This document shows, piece by piece, positions 25,335 through 34,590 of a stretch of DNA of 64,000 bases (within the stretch, counting starts at the first letter, position 1; each line of letters begins with the position of its first letter). Source of the DNA: JAIBJN01 sp963811635 (GTDB lineage: Bacteria > Actinomycetota > Thermoleophilia > Gaiellales > Gaiellaceae); the NCBI GenBank assembly GCA_963811635.1, contig CAWESB010000011.1, forward strand, positions 124,001 through 188,000, given 5' to 3'. The translations under genes and the position numbers were made by a program. The notes under the pieces were generated by a model. The model was not told the DNA's origin, searched no databases, and saw only the letters and a list, made by a program, of their open reading frames with translations.

Positions 25335-26225
25335 ATGGCGAGGGAGCAGACCCGGGCGCGTTACCCGGACGACGAGGGCTACGTCGAGCGCGACGGCGTG
25401 CGCGTCTTCTACGAGGTCTACGGGCAGGGCGAGCCGACAGTGTTCCTCCTCCCGACGTGGTCGATCATCCACTCGCGCCACTGGAAGCTGCAGATCCCCT
25501 ACCTCGCCCGCCACTTCCGGGTGCTCACCTTCGACGGCCGTGGGAACGGGAAAGCCGACCGTCCGAGCGGGGTCGCGGCCTACGTCGAGCACGAGTTCGC
25601 CGAGGACTCGCTCGCGGTGATGAACGCGACCGGGACGGAGTCCGCGGTCGTCGTGGGCCTCTCCTGCGGCACGCTCTGGGGCACGCTGCTCGCGGCGGAC
25701 CACCCCGAGCGGATTGCGGGCGCGGTCTTCATCGGTCCGGCGGTTCCACTCGCTCCCGGGCACCCCGAGCGGAACGTCTACTCGTTCCAGGAGAGGCTCG
25801 ACACGGACGAAGGCTGGGCGAAGTACAACCGCCACTACTGGCTGGAGCACTACGAGGAGTTCCTCGAGTACTTCTTCGGCCGGATCTTCAGCGAGCCCCA
25901 TTCCACGAAGCAGATCGAGGACTGCGTCGGCTGGGGCCTCGAGATGTCCCCCGAGACGCTGATCGACTGCCAGGACGCCCTCGAGCTCTGCGGCCTCGAG
26001 CGCTTCCGTGACGTCAGTGCGCGCGTCCGTTGCCCGGTGCTCGTCCTCCACGGGGACGAGGACGCGATCAGGCCGCTCGCACAGGGCGCGGCGCTCGCGG
26101 AGGCAACCGGCGGGACGCTCGTGACGCTCGAAGGCTCGGGCCATTGCCCGCACGTCCGCGACCCCGTGAAGGTGAACCTGCTCATCCGCGACTTCGTCGA
26201 GTCGCTCGGAAGGAGGACCTCATGA
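25335..26225 (+). CDS. Alpha/beta-hydrolase
   Basis: 296 aa from ATG 25335; an in-frame TTG at 25317 overlapping the TetR stop is an alternative start. The fold is clear: EPTVFLLPTWSIIHSRHWKL (oxyanion region), VLTFDGRGNGKADRPSG, nucleophile elbow VVVGLSCGTLWG (Ser in G-L-S-C-G), Asp in VLVLHGDEDAIRPL and His in LEGSGHCPHVRDP. A cap region (EEFLEYFFGRIFSEPHSTKQ) is shared with the next gene. Esterase, epoxide-type or C-C hydrolase activity cannot be told apart. It is a close tandem paralogue of the N-terminal half of the next gene. Confidence 0.85.
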   Translation: MAREQTRARYPDDEGYVERDGVRVFYEVYGQGEPTVFLLPTWSIIHSRHWKLQIPYLARHFRVLTFDGRGNGKADRPSGVAAYVEHEFAEDSLAVMNATGTESAVVVGLSCGTLWGTLLAADHPERIAGAVFIGPAVPLAPGHPERNVYSFQERLDTDEGWAKYNRHYWLEHYEEFLEYFFGRIFSEPHSTKQIEDCVGWGLEMSPETLIDCQDALELCGLERFRDVSARVRCPVLVLHGDEDAIRPLAQGAALAEATGGTLVTLEGSGHCPHVRDPVKVNLLIRDFVESLGRRTS

Positions 26226-28348
26226 CCGTCGCCACCGAGATCCGGGAGCAGACCCGCGCCCGCTACCCGGACGAGGAGGGCTTCGTCGAGCGGGACGGCG
26301 TCCGCGTCTTCTGGGAGCGGTACGGGGAAGGCGAGCAGACGATCTTGCTCCTGCCCACCTGGTCGGTCGTCCATTCGCGCATTTGGAAGATGCAGATCCC
26401 GTACCTCGCGCGGCACTGCCAGGTGCTTCTGTTCGACGGGCGCGGCAATGGTCGCTCCGACCGGCCGGCACAGCCCGAGGCGTACGCCGAGAGCGAGTTC
26501 GCGGCCGACGCGCTGGCGGTGATGGACGCGACGCAGACCTCTCGGGCGATCATCGTCGGCTTCTCGATGGGCGCGCACCGCGGCCTGCATGCTGGCCGCG
26601 AACCATCCCGAGCGTGTGGAGGCAGCCGTCTTCATCGGCCCGAACTACCCCGGTGGCGGGCAGCCGGTACCCGAGCGGACCGTGCACTCCTGGGGGGAGG
26701 AACTGGACACCGAGGAGGGCTGGGCCAAGCACAACCACCACTACTGGCTCCGCGATTTCGAGGGCTACCTCGAGTTCTTCATGTCGAGGATGTTCTCCGA
26801 GCCGCACTCCACCAAGCCGATCGAGGACGGCATCGGCTGGGGCCTGGAAACCACGCCCCGAGACGCTGGCGCTCACCTACTTCGCGCCCTTCATGGAGCC
26901 CGAGGAGGCACGCGAGCTGGCAGGGCGGGTCCGCTGCCCGGTGCTGGTCATCCACGGTGAGGATGACGCGCACAGCTCCGTGACTCGCGGGATCGCCCTG
27001 GCCGAGCACACGGGCGGTCGGCTGGCGCTGCTGGAGCGGCTCCTTCCACGCGCCCCACGTGCGCGACCCGGTCAAGGTCAACCTCACGCTGAGCGACTTC
27101 GCCGGCCTCGCCCCGCAGCCCCAGCGCTGGACGCGCGGCCGCTCCCGCAGGCGGCGAGCGCTCTTCATCTGCTCGCCGATCGGGCTGGGGCACGCCCAGC
27201 GCGACGTCGCCATCGCCCGCGAGCTGCGGCAGCTCGTCCCCGACCTCGAGATCGACTGGCTCGCGCAGCACCCGGTCACCGCCGTGCTCGAGGGCGAGGG
27301 CGAGCGCGTCCACCCGATGAGCGCCGAGCTCGCGAACGAGTCGCACCACATCGAGTCCGAGTCGGCCGAGCACGACCTCCACTGCTTCCAGGCCTGGCGG
27401 CGGATGGACGAGATCCTGCTCGCGAACTTCATGGTCTTCCACGACGTCGCGCGCGAGGAGAACTACGACCTCTGGATCGGGGACGAGGCGTGGGAGCTCG
27501 ACTACTACCTGCACGAGAACCCCGAGGAGAAGCGCGCCGCCTACGTCTGGCTCACCGATTTCGTCGGCTGGCTGCCCATGCCCGACGGGGGCGAGCGGGA
27601 GGCGTTCCTCACGGCCGACTACAACGCGGAGATGATCGAGCACATCGCCCGCTTCCCCCGCGTGCGCGACCGCGCGCTCTACGTCGGCAACCCGGACGAC
27701 GTCGTCGGCGACTCCTTCGGGCCCGACCTGCCGCTCATCCGCGACTGGACGGAGCAGCACTTCGACTTCGCCGGCTACGTGTCCGGGTTCGACCCGGCCG
27801 CGTTCGCCGACCGCGAGAAGCTCCGCGCCGAGCTCGGCTACCGGCCCGGTGAACAAGTCTGCATCGTCACGGTCGGCGGCTCCGGCGTCGGCGGGCACCT
27901 GCTCAGGCGCGTCGTCGACTCCTTTGCCGAGGCGAAGGAGCTCGTGCCCGAGCTGCGCATGATCGTCGTCGCCGGGCCGCGCATCGACCCGGACGCCTTC
28001 CCCGAGGCCGACGGGCTCGAGGCGCACGCCTACGTCCACAACCTCTACCGGCACCTGGCCGCCTGCGATCTCGCGGTGGTCCAGGGAGGGCTGACCACGG
28101 CGATGGAGCTGACGGCGAACCAGCGGCCGTTCCTCTACTTCCCGCTGCGTCACCACTTCGAGCAGAACTTCCACGTCCGCCACCGACTCGGGCGCTACGG
28201 GGCGGGTCGGCCCATGGACTTCGAGACGGCCACGCCGACGGTGATCGCCCAGGCAATCGCCGAGGAGATCGGGCGCGACGTCGCCTACGTGCCGGTGGAG
28301 ACCGACGGGGCCGCGAGGGCGGCGGCTCGGATCGCGGAGTTGCTTTGA
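26222..28348 (+). CDS. Alpha/beta-hydrolase fused to a family-28-like glycosyltransferase, three +1 frameshifts as read
   Basis: After repair, one protein of about 707 aa. The N-terminal ~290 residues copy the upstream hydrolase: RVFWERYGEGEQTILLLPTW, VLLFDGRGNGRSDRP, elbow IIVGFSMGA, cap EGYLEFFMSRMFSEPHSTK, VLVIHGEDDAHSSV and HAPHVRDPVKVNLTL. With no stop it runs into a glycosyltransferase-like domain: RALFICSPIGLGHAQRDVAI, CIVTVGGSGVGGHLLRRVV, and VVQGGLTTAMELTANQRPFL near the end, the donor-binding region of MurG/UGT-type enzymes. Extra bases lie near 26575-26582, 26853-26857 (CCCC for CCC) and 27037; they sum to three, so the last frame equals the first. The junction itself (27060-27170) is intact. 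ATG 26222 overlaps the previous stop. Confidence 0.75.
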
Positions 28349-28698
28349 CGGCCGCCGACGAAGAGGCCATCGTCCGCTGCATCCTCGACTACTTCGAGGG
28401 GTGGTTCGAGGCGGATCCGGAGCGCATGCGCCGCGCCCTCCATCCCGGCCTCGCCAAGCGCGCGCTCGACGGCGAGGGACTGGGCGAGGATGACGCGCAA
28501 GGGATGATCGAGGCGACGGCGGCCGGCGTGGGAAGAGAGACCGATCCCGGGACGCGGCGTATCGACGTCCGCGTCGTCGAGGTCTACGGCGACATCGCGA
28601 CCGCGATCGTCGACTCGAACATCTACCGCGAGTACCTCCACCTCGCCCGCACCGAGCGCGGCTGGACGATCGTGAACGCCCTCTGGGCGTTCACCTAG
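28345..28698 (+). CDS. NTF2-like protein (putative lumazine-binding/SnoaL type)
   Basis: 117 aa, TTG start overlapping the glycosyltransferase stop (TTGA). Cone-shaped NTF2 fold features: an N-terminal helix EEAIVRCILDYFEGWFEAD, ERMRRALHPGLAKRAL, and paired strands VRVVEVYGDIATAIVDSN and YLHLARTERGWTIVNALW. This pattern is that of the putative lumazine-binding subgroup, often annotated without function. Translational coupling suggests it belongs with the hydrolase/glycosyltransferase gene. Converges on the PEBP gene; both stops share CTAG (28695-28698). Confidence 0.75.
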   Translation: MTAADEEAIVRCILDYFEGWFEADPERMRRALHPGLAKRALDGEGLGEDDAQGMIEATAAGVGRETDPGTRRIDVRVVEVYGDIATAIVDSNIYREYLHLARTERGWTIVNALWAFT

Positions 28699-29291
28699 TG
28701 CGAATAGAGAGCGGTGAGCGTCGCCTCGCCGAGGCTGTGCCCCTCGACGGCCGCGAGGACGTCGGCCGGGTCGGCGCCCTCGTCGAGCCCGGTCTCCCGG
28801 TCGAGGGCGTAGAGCGTGAAGACATAGTGATGCGTCTCCCCGCCGGGCGGGCAGGGACCCGTCCAGCCGTAGCCGCCTGCGTCGTTCGGGCTCTGCTTCA
28901 GGCTGATCGCCCCGGACACGATCGGCGCGACCGGGATGCCGGCCTCCAGGCTTGTCTGGACCGGCGCGATGCCGTACGCCACCCAGTGCGTGAAGCCGTC
29001 GCCCCCGGCGTCCGGGTCGTCGACGACGAGCACGAGCTCGGCAGTGCCCTCGGGCACCTCCTGCCAGGCCAGCGCGGGCGAGATGTTGTCGCCGTCGCAG
29101 GTGTACTCCGCGTCGATCTCCTGGCCGTCCGCGACGTCCCCGCCCGTGAAGGCGAAGCCCGTTGGAGCCTCGGCCGCACTGGTGCCCGCCGTACTCTCTG
29201 AGGAGCTCGGGGCGGCATCGTCGTCGTCACCGCCGCAGCCGGCGGCGGCGAGCACGAATGGGATCGCGACCAGGACGAGCAGGCGCCGCAC
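28695..29291 (-). CDS. PEBP-family (YbhB/YbcL) lipoprotein
   Basis: 198 aa from GTG 29291, two bases after the alcohol dehydrogenase stop. A lipoprotein signal peptide opens it (VRRLLVLVAIPFVLAAAGC, lipid Cys at residue 19), then a low-complexity DDDD/SSS linker. The phosphatidylethanolamine-binding fold follows: EIDAEYTCDGDNISPALAWQ, LVLVVDDPDAGGDGFTHWVA, GWTGPCPPGGETHHYVFTLY. Residues of the ligand pocket (DPDA, GPCPP, H-H) are kept. The role of bacterial PEBP lipoproteins is unclear. Last gene of the polyamine operon. Confidence 0.85.
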   Translation of the reverse strand: MRRLLVLVAIPFVLAAAGCGGDDDDAAPSSSESTAGTSAAEAPTGFAFTGGDVADGQEIDAEYTCDGDNISPALAWQEVPEGTAELVLVVDDPDAGGDGFTHWVAYGIAPVQTSLEAGIPVAPIVSGAISLKQSPNDAGGYGWTGPCPPGGETHHYVFTLYALDRETGLDEGADPADVLAAVEGHSLGEATLTALYSH

Positions 29292-29293
29292 GG

Positions 29294-30286
29294 CTAGAGC
29301 GTAGTGGCGGCCCCGACCTGGAGGACGGCGGCACCGCGGATCCGGCCTGCCCGCAGGCGCGCGAGGGCCTCGTTCGCCTGCGCGAGCGGGAACGACTCGA
29401 CCTCGGTCCGAACGGGAACCTGCGGCGCGAGCGCCATGAACTCCTCCCCGTCGAGGCGCGTGAGGTTCGCGACCGAGCGGAGCACGCGCTCCCCCCAGAT
29501 CAGGTCGTACGGGAAGGAGGGGATGTCGCTCATGTGGATCCCGGCGCACACGACGACGCCGCCCTTCGCCACAGCGGCGAGCGCCGCGGGCACGAGCTCG
29601 CCTGCCGGCGCGAAGATGATCGCGGCGTCGAGCTCCTCCGGCGCGGGGCCGAGCGCGTCGCCGGCCCACTCGGCGCCGAGCTCGCGCGCGAACGCCTGCG
29701 ATCCCGGGTCGTCTGCGCGCGTGAACGCGAACACGCGCCGGCCCTGGTGGAGGGCGACCTGCGTGACGATGTGCGCGCTCGCGCCGAACCCGTACAACCC
29801 GATTCGCTCGCCGTCGCCGGCCAGGCGCAGCGACCGGTAGCCGATCAGGCCGGCGCAGAGGAGCGGCGCGGCCTGGAGGTCGTCGTAGGCCTCGGGGATG
29901 GGAAAGCAGAAGCGCTCGTCCGCGACGACCTGCTCGGCGTAGCCGCCGTCGAGCTGATAGCCGGTGAAGCGCGCGCGGTCGCACAGGTTCTCCCGCCCGC
30001 TCAGGCAGTAACGACACTCGCCGTCGGTCCAGCCAAGCCAGGGGATGCCGACGCGCTCGCCGGGGGCGAAGCGGGACCCGCCTTCGGCCACTCGCCCGAC
30101 GATCTGGTGCCCAGGGACGAGCGGCAGCTTCGGGTCGGGCAGCTCGCCGTCGACGACGTGGAGATCGGTTCGGCAGACGCCGCACGCGTCCACGGCGACC
30201 AGCACCTGACCGGCCTCCGGGACGGGCACGGGGAGCTCGGCCTCCCGGAGAGGCTCCCCGGGGCGGTCGAGCACCATCGCTTTCAT
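29294..30286 (-). CDS. Zinc-dependent alcohol dehydrogenase
   Basis: 330-aa medium-chain dehydrogenase. Catalytic zinc ligands are in VDACGVCRTDLHVVDGEL (Cys) and PLVPGHQIVGRV (His); the structural zinc loop is DGECRYCLSGRENLCDRARF with four Cys. The nucleotide-binding domain shows RIGLYGFGASAHIV in place of the usual GxGxxG. Oxidises alcohols or reduces aldehydes with NAD(P). It begins four bases after the aminotransferase stop, so its likely job is to handle an aldehyde from amine transamination. ATG 30286. Confidence 0.88.
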   Translation of the reverse strand: MKAMVLDRPGEPLREAELPVPVPEAGQVLVAVDACGVCRTDLHVVDGELPDPKLPLVPGHQIVGRVAEGGSRFAPGERVGIPWLGWTDGECRYCLSGRENLCDRARFTGYQLDGGYAEQVVADERFCFPIPEAYDDLQAAPLLCAGLIGYRSLRLAGDGERIGLYGFGASAHIVTQVALHQGRRVFAFTRADDPGSQAFARELGAEWAGDALGPAPEELDAAIIFAPAGELVPAALAAVAKGGVVVCAGIHMSDIPSFPYDLIWGERVLRSVANLTRLDGEEFMALAPQVPVRTEVESFPLAQANEALARLRAGRIRGAAVLQVGAATTL

Positions 30287-30290
30287 GGGC

Positions 30291-31679
30291 TCAGCGCGTG
30301 ACCTTGTCCCCGGCCTCGGCCAGGACCTCTCCGAGGATCCCGACGATCTCGTCGAACTGCGCCTGCTCGGCCACGAGCGGCGGGGAGATCTGGACGACAG
30401 GGTCGCCGCGGTCGTCGGCCCGGCAGATCAGCCCGGCGTCGAACAGTCTCGGCGAGAGGAAGTCGCGGAGCAGGCTCTCGCACTCGTCCTCGGAGAACGT
30501 CTCCCGGGTCTCCTTGTCCTTCACGAGCTCGAGGGCGTAGAAGAACCCGGTCCCGCGCAGGTCGCCGACGATCGGGAGGTCGAGCAGCTGCGCGAGGGTC
30601 GTGCGGAACGCGTCCTGCTCGTCGGCGACGTGTTCGACGAGGCGCTCGCGCCGCATGATCTCGATGTTCTTGAGCGCGATCGCCGCCTGCACCGGATGAC
30701 CGCCGAAGGTGATCCCGTGCATGTACATCGCGGTTCCCTGCAGGAACGGCTCGGCGACCTTGTCGGTGGCGATCACGGCGCCGATCGAGGCGTGCGCCGA
30801 GGAGAGGCCCTTCGCGGAGGTGACGATGTCGGGGCGGATGTCGTATCGCTCCGAGGCAAGCCAGCTGCCGACGCGGCCGAAGCCGGTGATCACCTCGTCG
30901 GCGCAGAGGAGGATGCCGTAGCGGTCGCAGATCTCGCGCACGCCGGCCCAGTAGCCCTCCGGCGGCGTAAAGGCCCCGCCGGCGTTCTGTACCGGCTCCA
31001 TGATCACCATGGCGACCGTGTCGGCCCCGGCCTGCTCGATCGTCCCCTCGAGCTCATCGAGGAGGAAGGCGGTGAACTCGGCCTCGGTCTCCTCCGGCGG
31101 CCGGTGGTAGCGGTTCGTGTTGTGGACGTGGAGGGTGTCCGGGACGAGCGGCTCGAACGGCGTCTTCAGGGCGGCGATGCCGTTGATCGAGAGCGCCCCC
31201 ATGGTCGTCCCGTGGTAGGCGATGCGGCGCGCGATCGCCTTCCAGCGCCGCTCGCCGCGGGCCGCGTGGTACTGACGCGCGAGCTTCCAGGCCGACTCGA
31301 CCGCCTCGGAGCCCCCCGAGACGAAGAAGACGCGGTTGAGGTCTCCGGGCGCGACCGAGGCGACCTCGGCGGCCAGCTCGATCGCGCGCGGGTGCGCGTA
31401 GCTCCAGTTCGTGTAGAAGGGCAGCTCGGCGAGCTGCGCCGCCGCGGCCTCCCCTACCTCCTCGCCGAAGCCGTAGCCGATGTTGACCGCGAAGAGCCCG
31501 GCGAGCGCGTCGAGGTAGCGCTTGCCGTTGATGTCCTCGAGGTAGCAGCCGTCGCCGCGGACGATGATCGGCACATCGCCGTCGGCGTAGCCGGACATGC
31601 GGGTGAAGTGCAGCCAGAGATGGTCGCGCGCGGCCTTCTGCAGCTCGTCGGCGGAGAGGGTTGTCGCGGGGAAGCTCAT
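30291..31679 (-). CDS. Class III (omega-) aminotransferase
   Basis: 462-aa PLP enzyme. Order of landmarks: YLDALAGLFAVNIGYGFGEE, VFFVSGGSEAVESAWKLARQ (phosphate cup), RRIAYHGTTMGALSINGI, ILLCADEVITGFGRVG (Asp to PLP nitrogen), VTSAKGLSSAHASIGAV (PLP Lys in the SAKGLS loop), ITFGGHPVQAAIALKNIEI. It moves an amino group from a diamine or omega-amino acid to pyruvate or 2-oxoglutarate. Overlapping start with the PotC-like permease stop and neighbouring aminobutyraldehyde-type dehydrogenase point to putrescine or a related polyamine. Similar in plan to the aminotransferase at 62650-64000 but lacks that enzyme's Cys-rich insert. Confidence 0.9.
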   Translation of the reverse strand: MSFPATTLSADELQKAARDHLWLHFTRMSGYADGDVPIIVRGDGCYLEDINGKRYLDALAGLFAVNIGYGFGEEVGEAAAAQLAELPFYTNWSYAHPRAIELAAEVASVAPGDLNRVFFVSGGSEAVESAWKLARQYHAARGERRWKAIARRIAYHGTTMGALSINGIAALKTPFEPLVPDTLHVHNTNRYHRPPEETEAEFTAFLLDELEGTIEQAGADTVAMVIMEPVQNAGGAFTPPEGYWAGVREICDRYGILLCADEVITGFGRVGSWLASERYDIRPDIVTSAKGLSSAHASIGAVIATDKVAEPFLQGTAMYMHGITFGGHPVQAAIALKNIEIMRRERLVEHVADEQDAFRTTLAQLLDLPIVGDLRGTGFFYALELVKDKETRETFSEDECESLLRDFLSPRLFDAGLICRADDRGDPVVQISPPLVAEQAQFDEIVGILGEVLAEAGDKVTR

Positions 31680-32527
31680 GCAGCTCCTTTCGGGGTGCGG
31701 CGGTACTGCCAGAGGACGTTGACGAGCATCAGCAGGATCGCGACCGCGAAGATCATCGTCCCGATGACATTCACCTCGGCCGGCACGCCGCGCTGGGCGG
31801 CGCTCCAGACGAAGAGCGGGAACGTCGTCGTCGTGCCCGAGTTGAAGCTCGTGATCACGAAGTCGTCGATGGAGAGCGAGAAGGCGAGCAGCGCACCGGC
31901 GAGGATCCCCGGCGCAATCAGCGGAAGCGTGATCCGGTAGAAGGTGACGTACTCGTTGGCGCCGAGGTCCGCGGCCGCCTCCTCGACGTGCCGGTCGAAG
32001 CCGACCAACCGCGCGCGCACCGTCACGACGACGAAGCTGATGCAGAACATGATGTGCGCGAGCACGATCGTCCAGAAGCCGAGGGCCGTCCCCAGGTTGA
32101 GGAAGAGCGTGAGGAGCGAGGCGCCGAGAACGATCTCGGGCGCAGTGAGCGGCACGAAGATGAGGAAGTTCGTCGCCCCACGGCCGCGGAAGTGGTAGCG
32201 GACGAGCGCCATGGCCACGAGCGTGCCGAGAACGGTCGCGACGAGCGTCGCGATCAGGGCGACCTCGATGCTCGTCTTCACCGCGTCGCCAAGGAAGGGC
32301 GGCCCGAACGGGTTTGTCCAGTGCTCGGTGGTGAAGCCTTCCCACGTGTAGTTGTAGCGCCCCGCCGGATCGTTGAACGAGAAGACGATCACGACGATGA
32401 TCGGGAGCATCAGGTAGGCGAGCGCGAGGATCCCGAAGAGCGTGAGCGTGTGGCGGCGGACGAACGCCCACGTGCGCGAGACGGCGCTGCCGCGGTGCCG
32501 GGGGACCGTCTCGGCGGCGGTCGTCAT
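31676..32527 (-). CDS. potC: Spermidine/putrescine ABC transporter permease (PotC-like)
   Basis: 283-aa inner-membrane permease with six helices. The cytoplasmic EAA loop reads EEAAADLGANEYVTFYRITL followed by PLIAPGIL, the dock for the PotA ATPase. Helices include LFGILALAYLMLPIIVVIVF and FWTIVLAHIMFCISFVVVTV. Start overlaps the PotB stop (ATGA), end overlaps the aminotransferase start. Confidence 0.9.
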   Translation of the reverse strand: MTTAAETVPRHRGSAVSRTWAFVRRHTLTLFGILALAYLMLPIIVVIVFSFNDPAGRYNYTWEGFTTEHWTNPFGPPFLGDAVKTSIEVALIATLVATVLGTLVAMALVRYHFRGRGATNFLIFVPLTAPEIVLGASLLTLFLNLGTALGFWTIVLAHIMFCISFVVVTVRARLVGFDRHVEEAAADLGANEYVTFYRITLPLIAPGILAGALLAFSLSIDDFVITSFNSGTTTTFPLFVWSAAQRGVPAEVNVIGTMIFAVAILLMLVNVLWQYRRTPKGAA

Positions 32528-33381
32528 CCCGCCATCCTCTCCGTGCCCAGGAGCCGGGTGTAGAAGGCGATCAGGAGCAGGATCACCGCCATGAGAATCA
32601 CGGACAGCGCCGCCGCCTGCCCGTAGTCGGTGATCTCGAGGAACTTCGACTGGATGACGTTGCCGATCATCGCCTGGTTCGGCGTCCCGAGGAGCTCCGC
32701 GTTGATGAAGTCCCCGGCAGCGGGGATGAAGGTCAGGAGCGTCCCGGCGATCAGCCCCGGCATCGAGAGCGGCAGCGTCACGCGCAGGAACGCTTTCGTG
32801 CTCGAGGCGTAGAGGTCCTTCGCCGCCTCGATGAGGCTCTTGTCGATCTGCTCCAGGCTCACGTAGAGGGGGAGCGCCATGAAGGGCAGGAAGTTGTAGG
32901 TGATGCCGGCGATCACGGCCGTGGACGTGGCGAGCAGGCGGCCGTCATCCGAGACGATCCCGAGGGTCTGGAGCACCCCGACGACGAAGCCGTCGTCCGC
33001 GAGGATGTTCTGCCACGCCAGCGTCCGGATCAGGTACGTGACGAAGAAGGGCGCGATGATGAACAGCAGGAGCAGGTTCTTCCAGCGTCCGCCTCGGAAC
33101 GCGATCCAGTACGTGAGCGGGTAGGAGATGAGCATGGCGAGGATCGTGGCGATGCCCGCGTACTGGAGCGAGCGGAAGAACTGCTCCCGGTAGTTCGAGA
33201 AGGCTTCCGAGTAGTTGTCCCAGGCCCAGGTGAACGTGTAGCCGACCTGGACCGTCCCCTCCTGCAGCGACGTGTACCCGAGGTAGTAGAGCGGGACGAC
33301 GAAGAAGAGGATCAGGAAGGCAATCCCCGGCGCCAGGAGCAGGTACGGGGTGAGCCAGCTGTGTCGGTGGATGAAGCTCAT
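32524..33381 (-). CDS. potB: Spermidine/putrescine ABC transporter permease (PotB-like)
   Basis: 285-aa permease with six helices (PYLLLAPGIAFLILFFVVPL first, SVILMAVILLLIAFYTRLLG last). EAA loop: IEAAKDLYASSTKAFLRVTL, PLSMPGLIAG. The segment ending ALPLYVSLEQIDKSLIEAAK is typical of PotB/PotH. Pairs with the PotC-like gene whose start it overlaps. Confidence 0.9.
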   Translation of the reverse strand: MSFIHRHSWLTPYLLLAPGIAFLILFFVVPLYYLGYTSLQEGTVQVGYTFTWAWDNYSEAFSNYREQFFRSLQYAGIATILAMLISYPLTYWIAFRGGRWKNLLLLFIIAPFFVTYLIRTLAWQNILADDGFVVGVLQTLGIVSDDGRLLATSTAVIAGITYNFLPFMALPLYVSLEQIDKSLIEAAKDLYASSTKAFLRVTLPLSMPGLIAGTLLTFIPAAGDFINAELLGTPNQAMIGNVIQSKFLEITDYGQAAALSVILMAVILLLIAFYTRLLGTERMAG

Positions 33382-33390
33382 GCGCCGCTG

Positions 33391-34590
33391 CTAGACGCCG
33401 ATGACGGCCTGCCACTGCTCCTGGTACTCGGGGTTCTCGATCGCCTCGGAGCTGAACTCGTGCAGGTTCTCGAGCACCTCGGGCGGCGGGAAGATGAGCG
33501 GGTTCTCGGCGAGCGCCGGGTCGATCTTCGCGATCGCCTCCTTCGTGCCCTTCACCGGGGTGATGTAGTTCACGTAGGCGGCGACCTTGGCCGCGATCTC
33601 CGGGTCGTAGAAGAAGTTCATGAACGTCGAGGCCGTGTACACGTCGCCGCCCGTCGGGATCACCATCGTGTCCACCGAGGTGATGCCGCCGGCGTCCGGG
33701 ATCTTGAACTTGAGGTTCGGGTTGTCGGCCTGGAGGATGACGATGTCCCCCGACCAGGCGATCGACGCCCACGCGTCGCCGCCGGCGAGCAGGCCCGTGT
33801 AGTCGTTGCCCGTGAACTGGCGGATCTGCCCATCGTCGACGGCCGTCTTCAGCTTCTCGCAGATCTCGTTGAACATGGTTTGGTCCGGCTTGGCCGGGTC
33901 GCCGCCCATCTCGAGCATGAAGAGCGCCGCGGTGTCCTCCATGGAGTCGAGCATCGTCACCTTGCCCTTCAGGGCGGGGTCGAGCAGCTGCTCGACCGAG
34001 GTGATGTCGCCGCCGACCTTCTTCGGGTCGTAGCCGACGCCCGTGATGTACGACTGCCAGGGGAGGCTGTAGTCGCGGTTCGGGTCCCAGGGCGGGCTTG
34101 CGAGCGTGTCCTCGAGGTTGTCGATGTTCGGGATCGCGCTCTTGTCGAGCTTCTGGAGGTAGCCGAGGCTCTTGAGGCGGGCCGCGAGCCACGCCGTCGG
34201 AACGATGATGTCCCGGTCGATGGACTGGCCGCGCGAGAGCGGGGCCTGGATCTCGCCGAAGAACTCCTCGTTCGAGTTGATGTCCTCGAGGTAGTTGACC
34301 TTGACGCCCGTCTGCTTCGTGAACTGCTCGAGCGTCGGGAACTTGCTCGCGTCGTCGTTCTGATCGATGTAGAAGGGCCAGTTCGAGACGGTGATCTGGT
34401 CGGCGAGCACCTGCTCGACCGTCGTCTCCTCGGCCGACGAGTCGGCCTGCTGACCCTCGATGCCGCCGCCGCCGCCGCCGCAGGCGGCCAAGAGGCCGGG
34501 AAGCGAAAGCGTGACCCCGCCTGCCGCGGCGCGACGCAGGAGCTGCGCCCGGGTCACGGGGTCGTTGATCCGCTCGAACGGGTCCTTCAT
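33391..34590 (-). CDS. potD: Spermidine/putrescine-type ABC transporter substrate-binding lipoprotein (PotD-like)
   Basis: 399 aa. N-terminus has a twin-arginine-like stretch and lipobox (RAQLLRRAAAGG, then LPGLLAAC, lipid Cys about residue 37) followed by a poly-Gly linker, so it should be anchored outside the membrane. The binding-protein core includes ITVSNWPFYIDQ, VNYLEDINSNEEFFGE, SLPWQSYITGVGYDPKKVGG and WASIAWSGDIVILQADNPN, all PotD/PotF-like with aromatic residues that cage amines. Start ATG follows acaggaggaa and overlaps the PotA stop. The ligand could be spermidine, putrescine or another cationic amine. Confidence 0.9.
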   Translation of the reverse strand: MKDPFERINDPVTRAQLLRRAAAGGVTLSLPGLLAACGGGGGGIEGQQADSSAEETTVEQVLADQITVSNWPFYIDQNDDASKFPTLEQFTKQTGVKVNYLEDINSNEEFFGEIQAPLSRGQSIDRDIIVPTAWLAARLKSLGYLQKLDKSAIPNIDNLEDTLASPPWDPNRDYSLPWQSYITGVGYDPKKVGGDITSVEQLLDPALKGKVTMLDSMEDTAALFMLEMGGDPAKPDQTMFNEICEKLKTAVDDGQIRQFTGNDYTGLLAGGDAWASIAWSGDIVILQADNPNLKFKIPDAGGITSVDTMVIPTGGDVYTASTFMNFFYDPEIAAKVAAYVNYITPVKGTKEAIAKIDPALAENPLIFPPPEVLENLHEFSSEAIENPEYQEQWQAVIGV

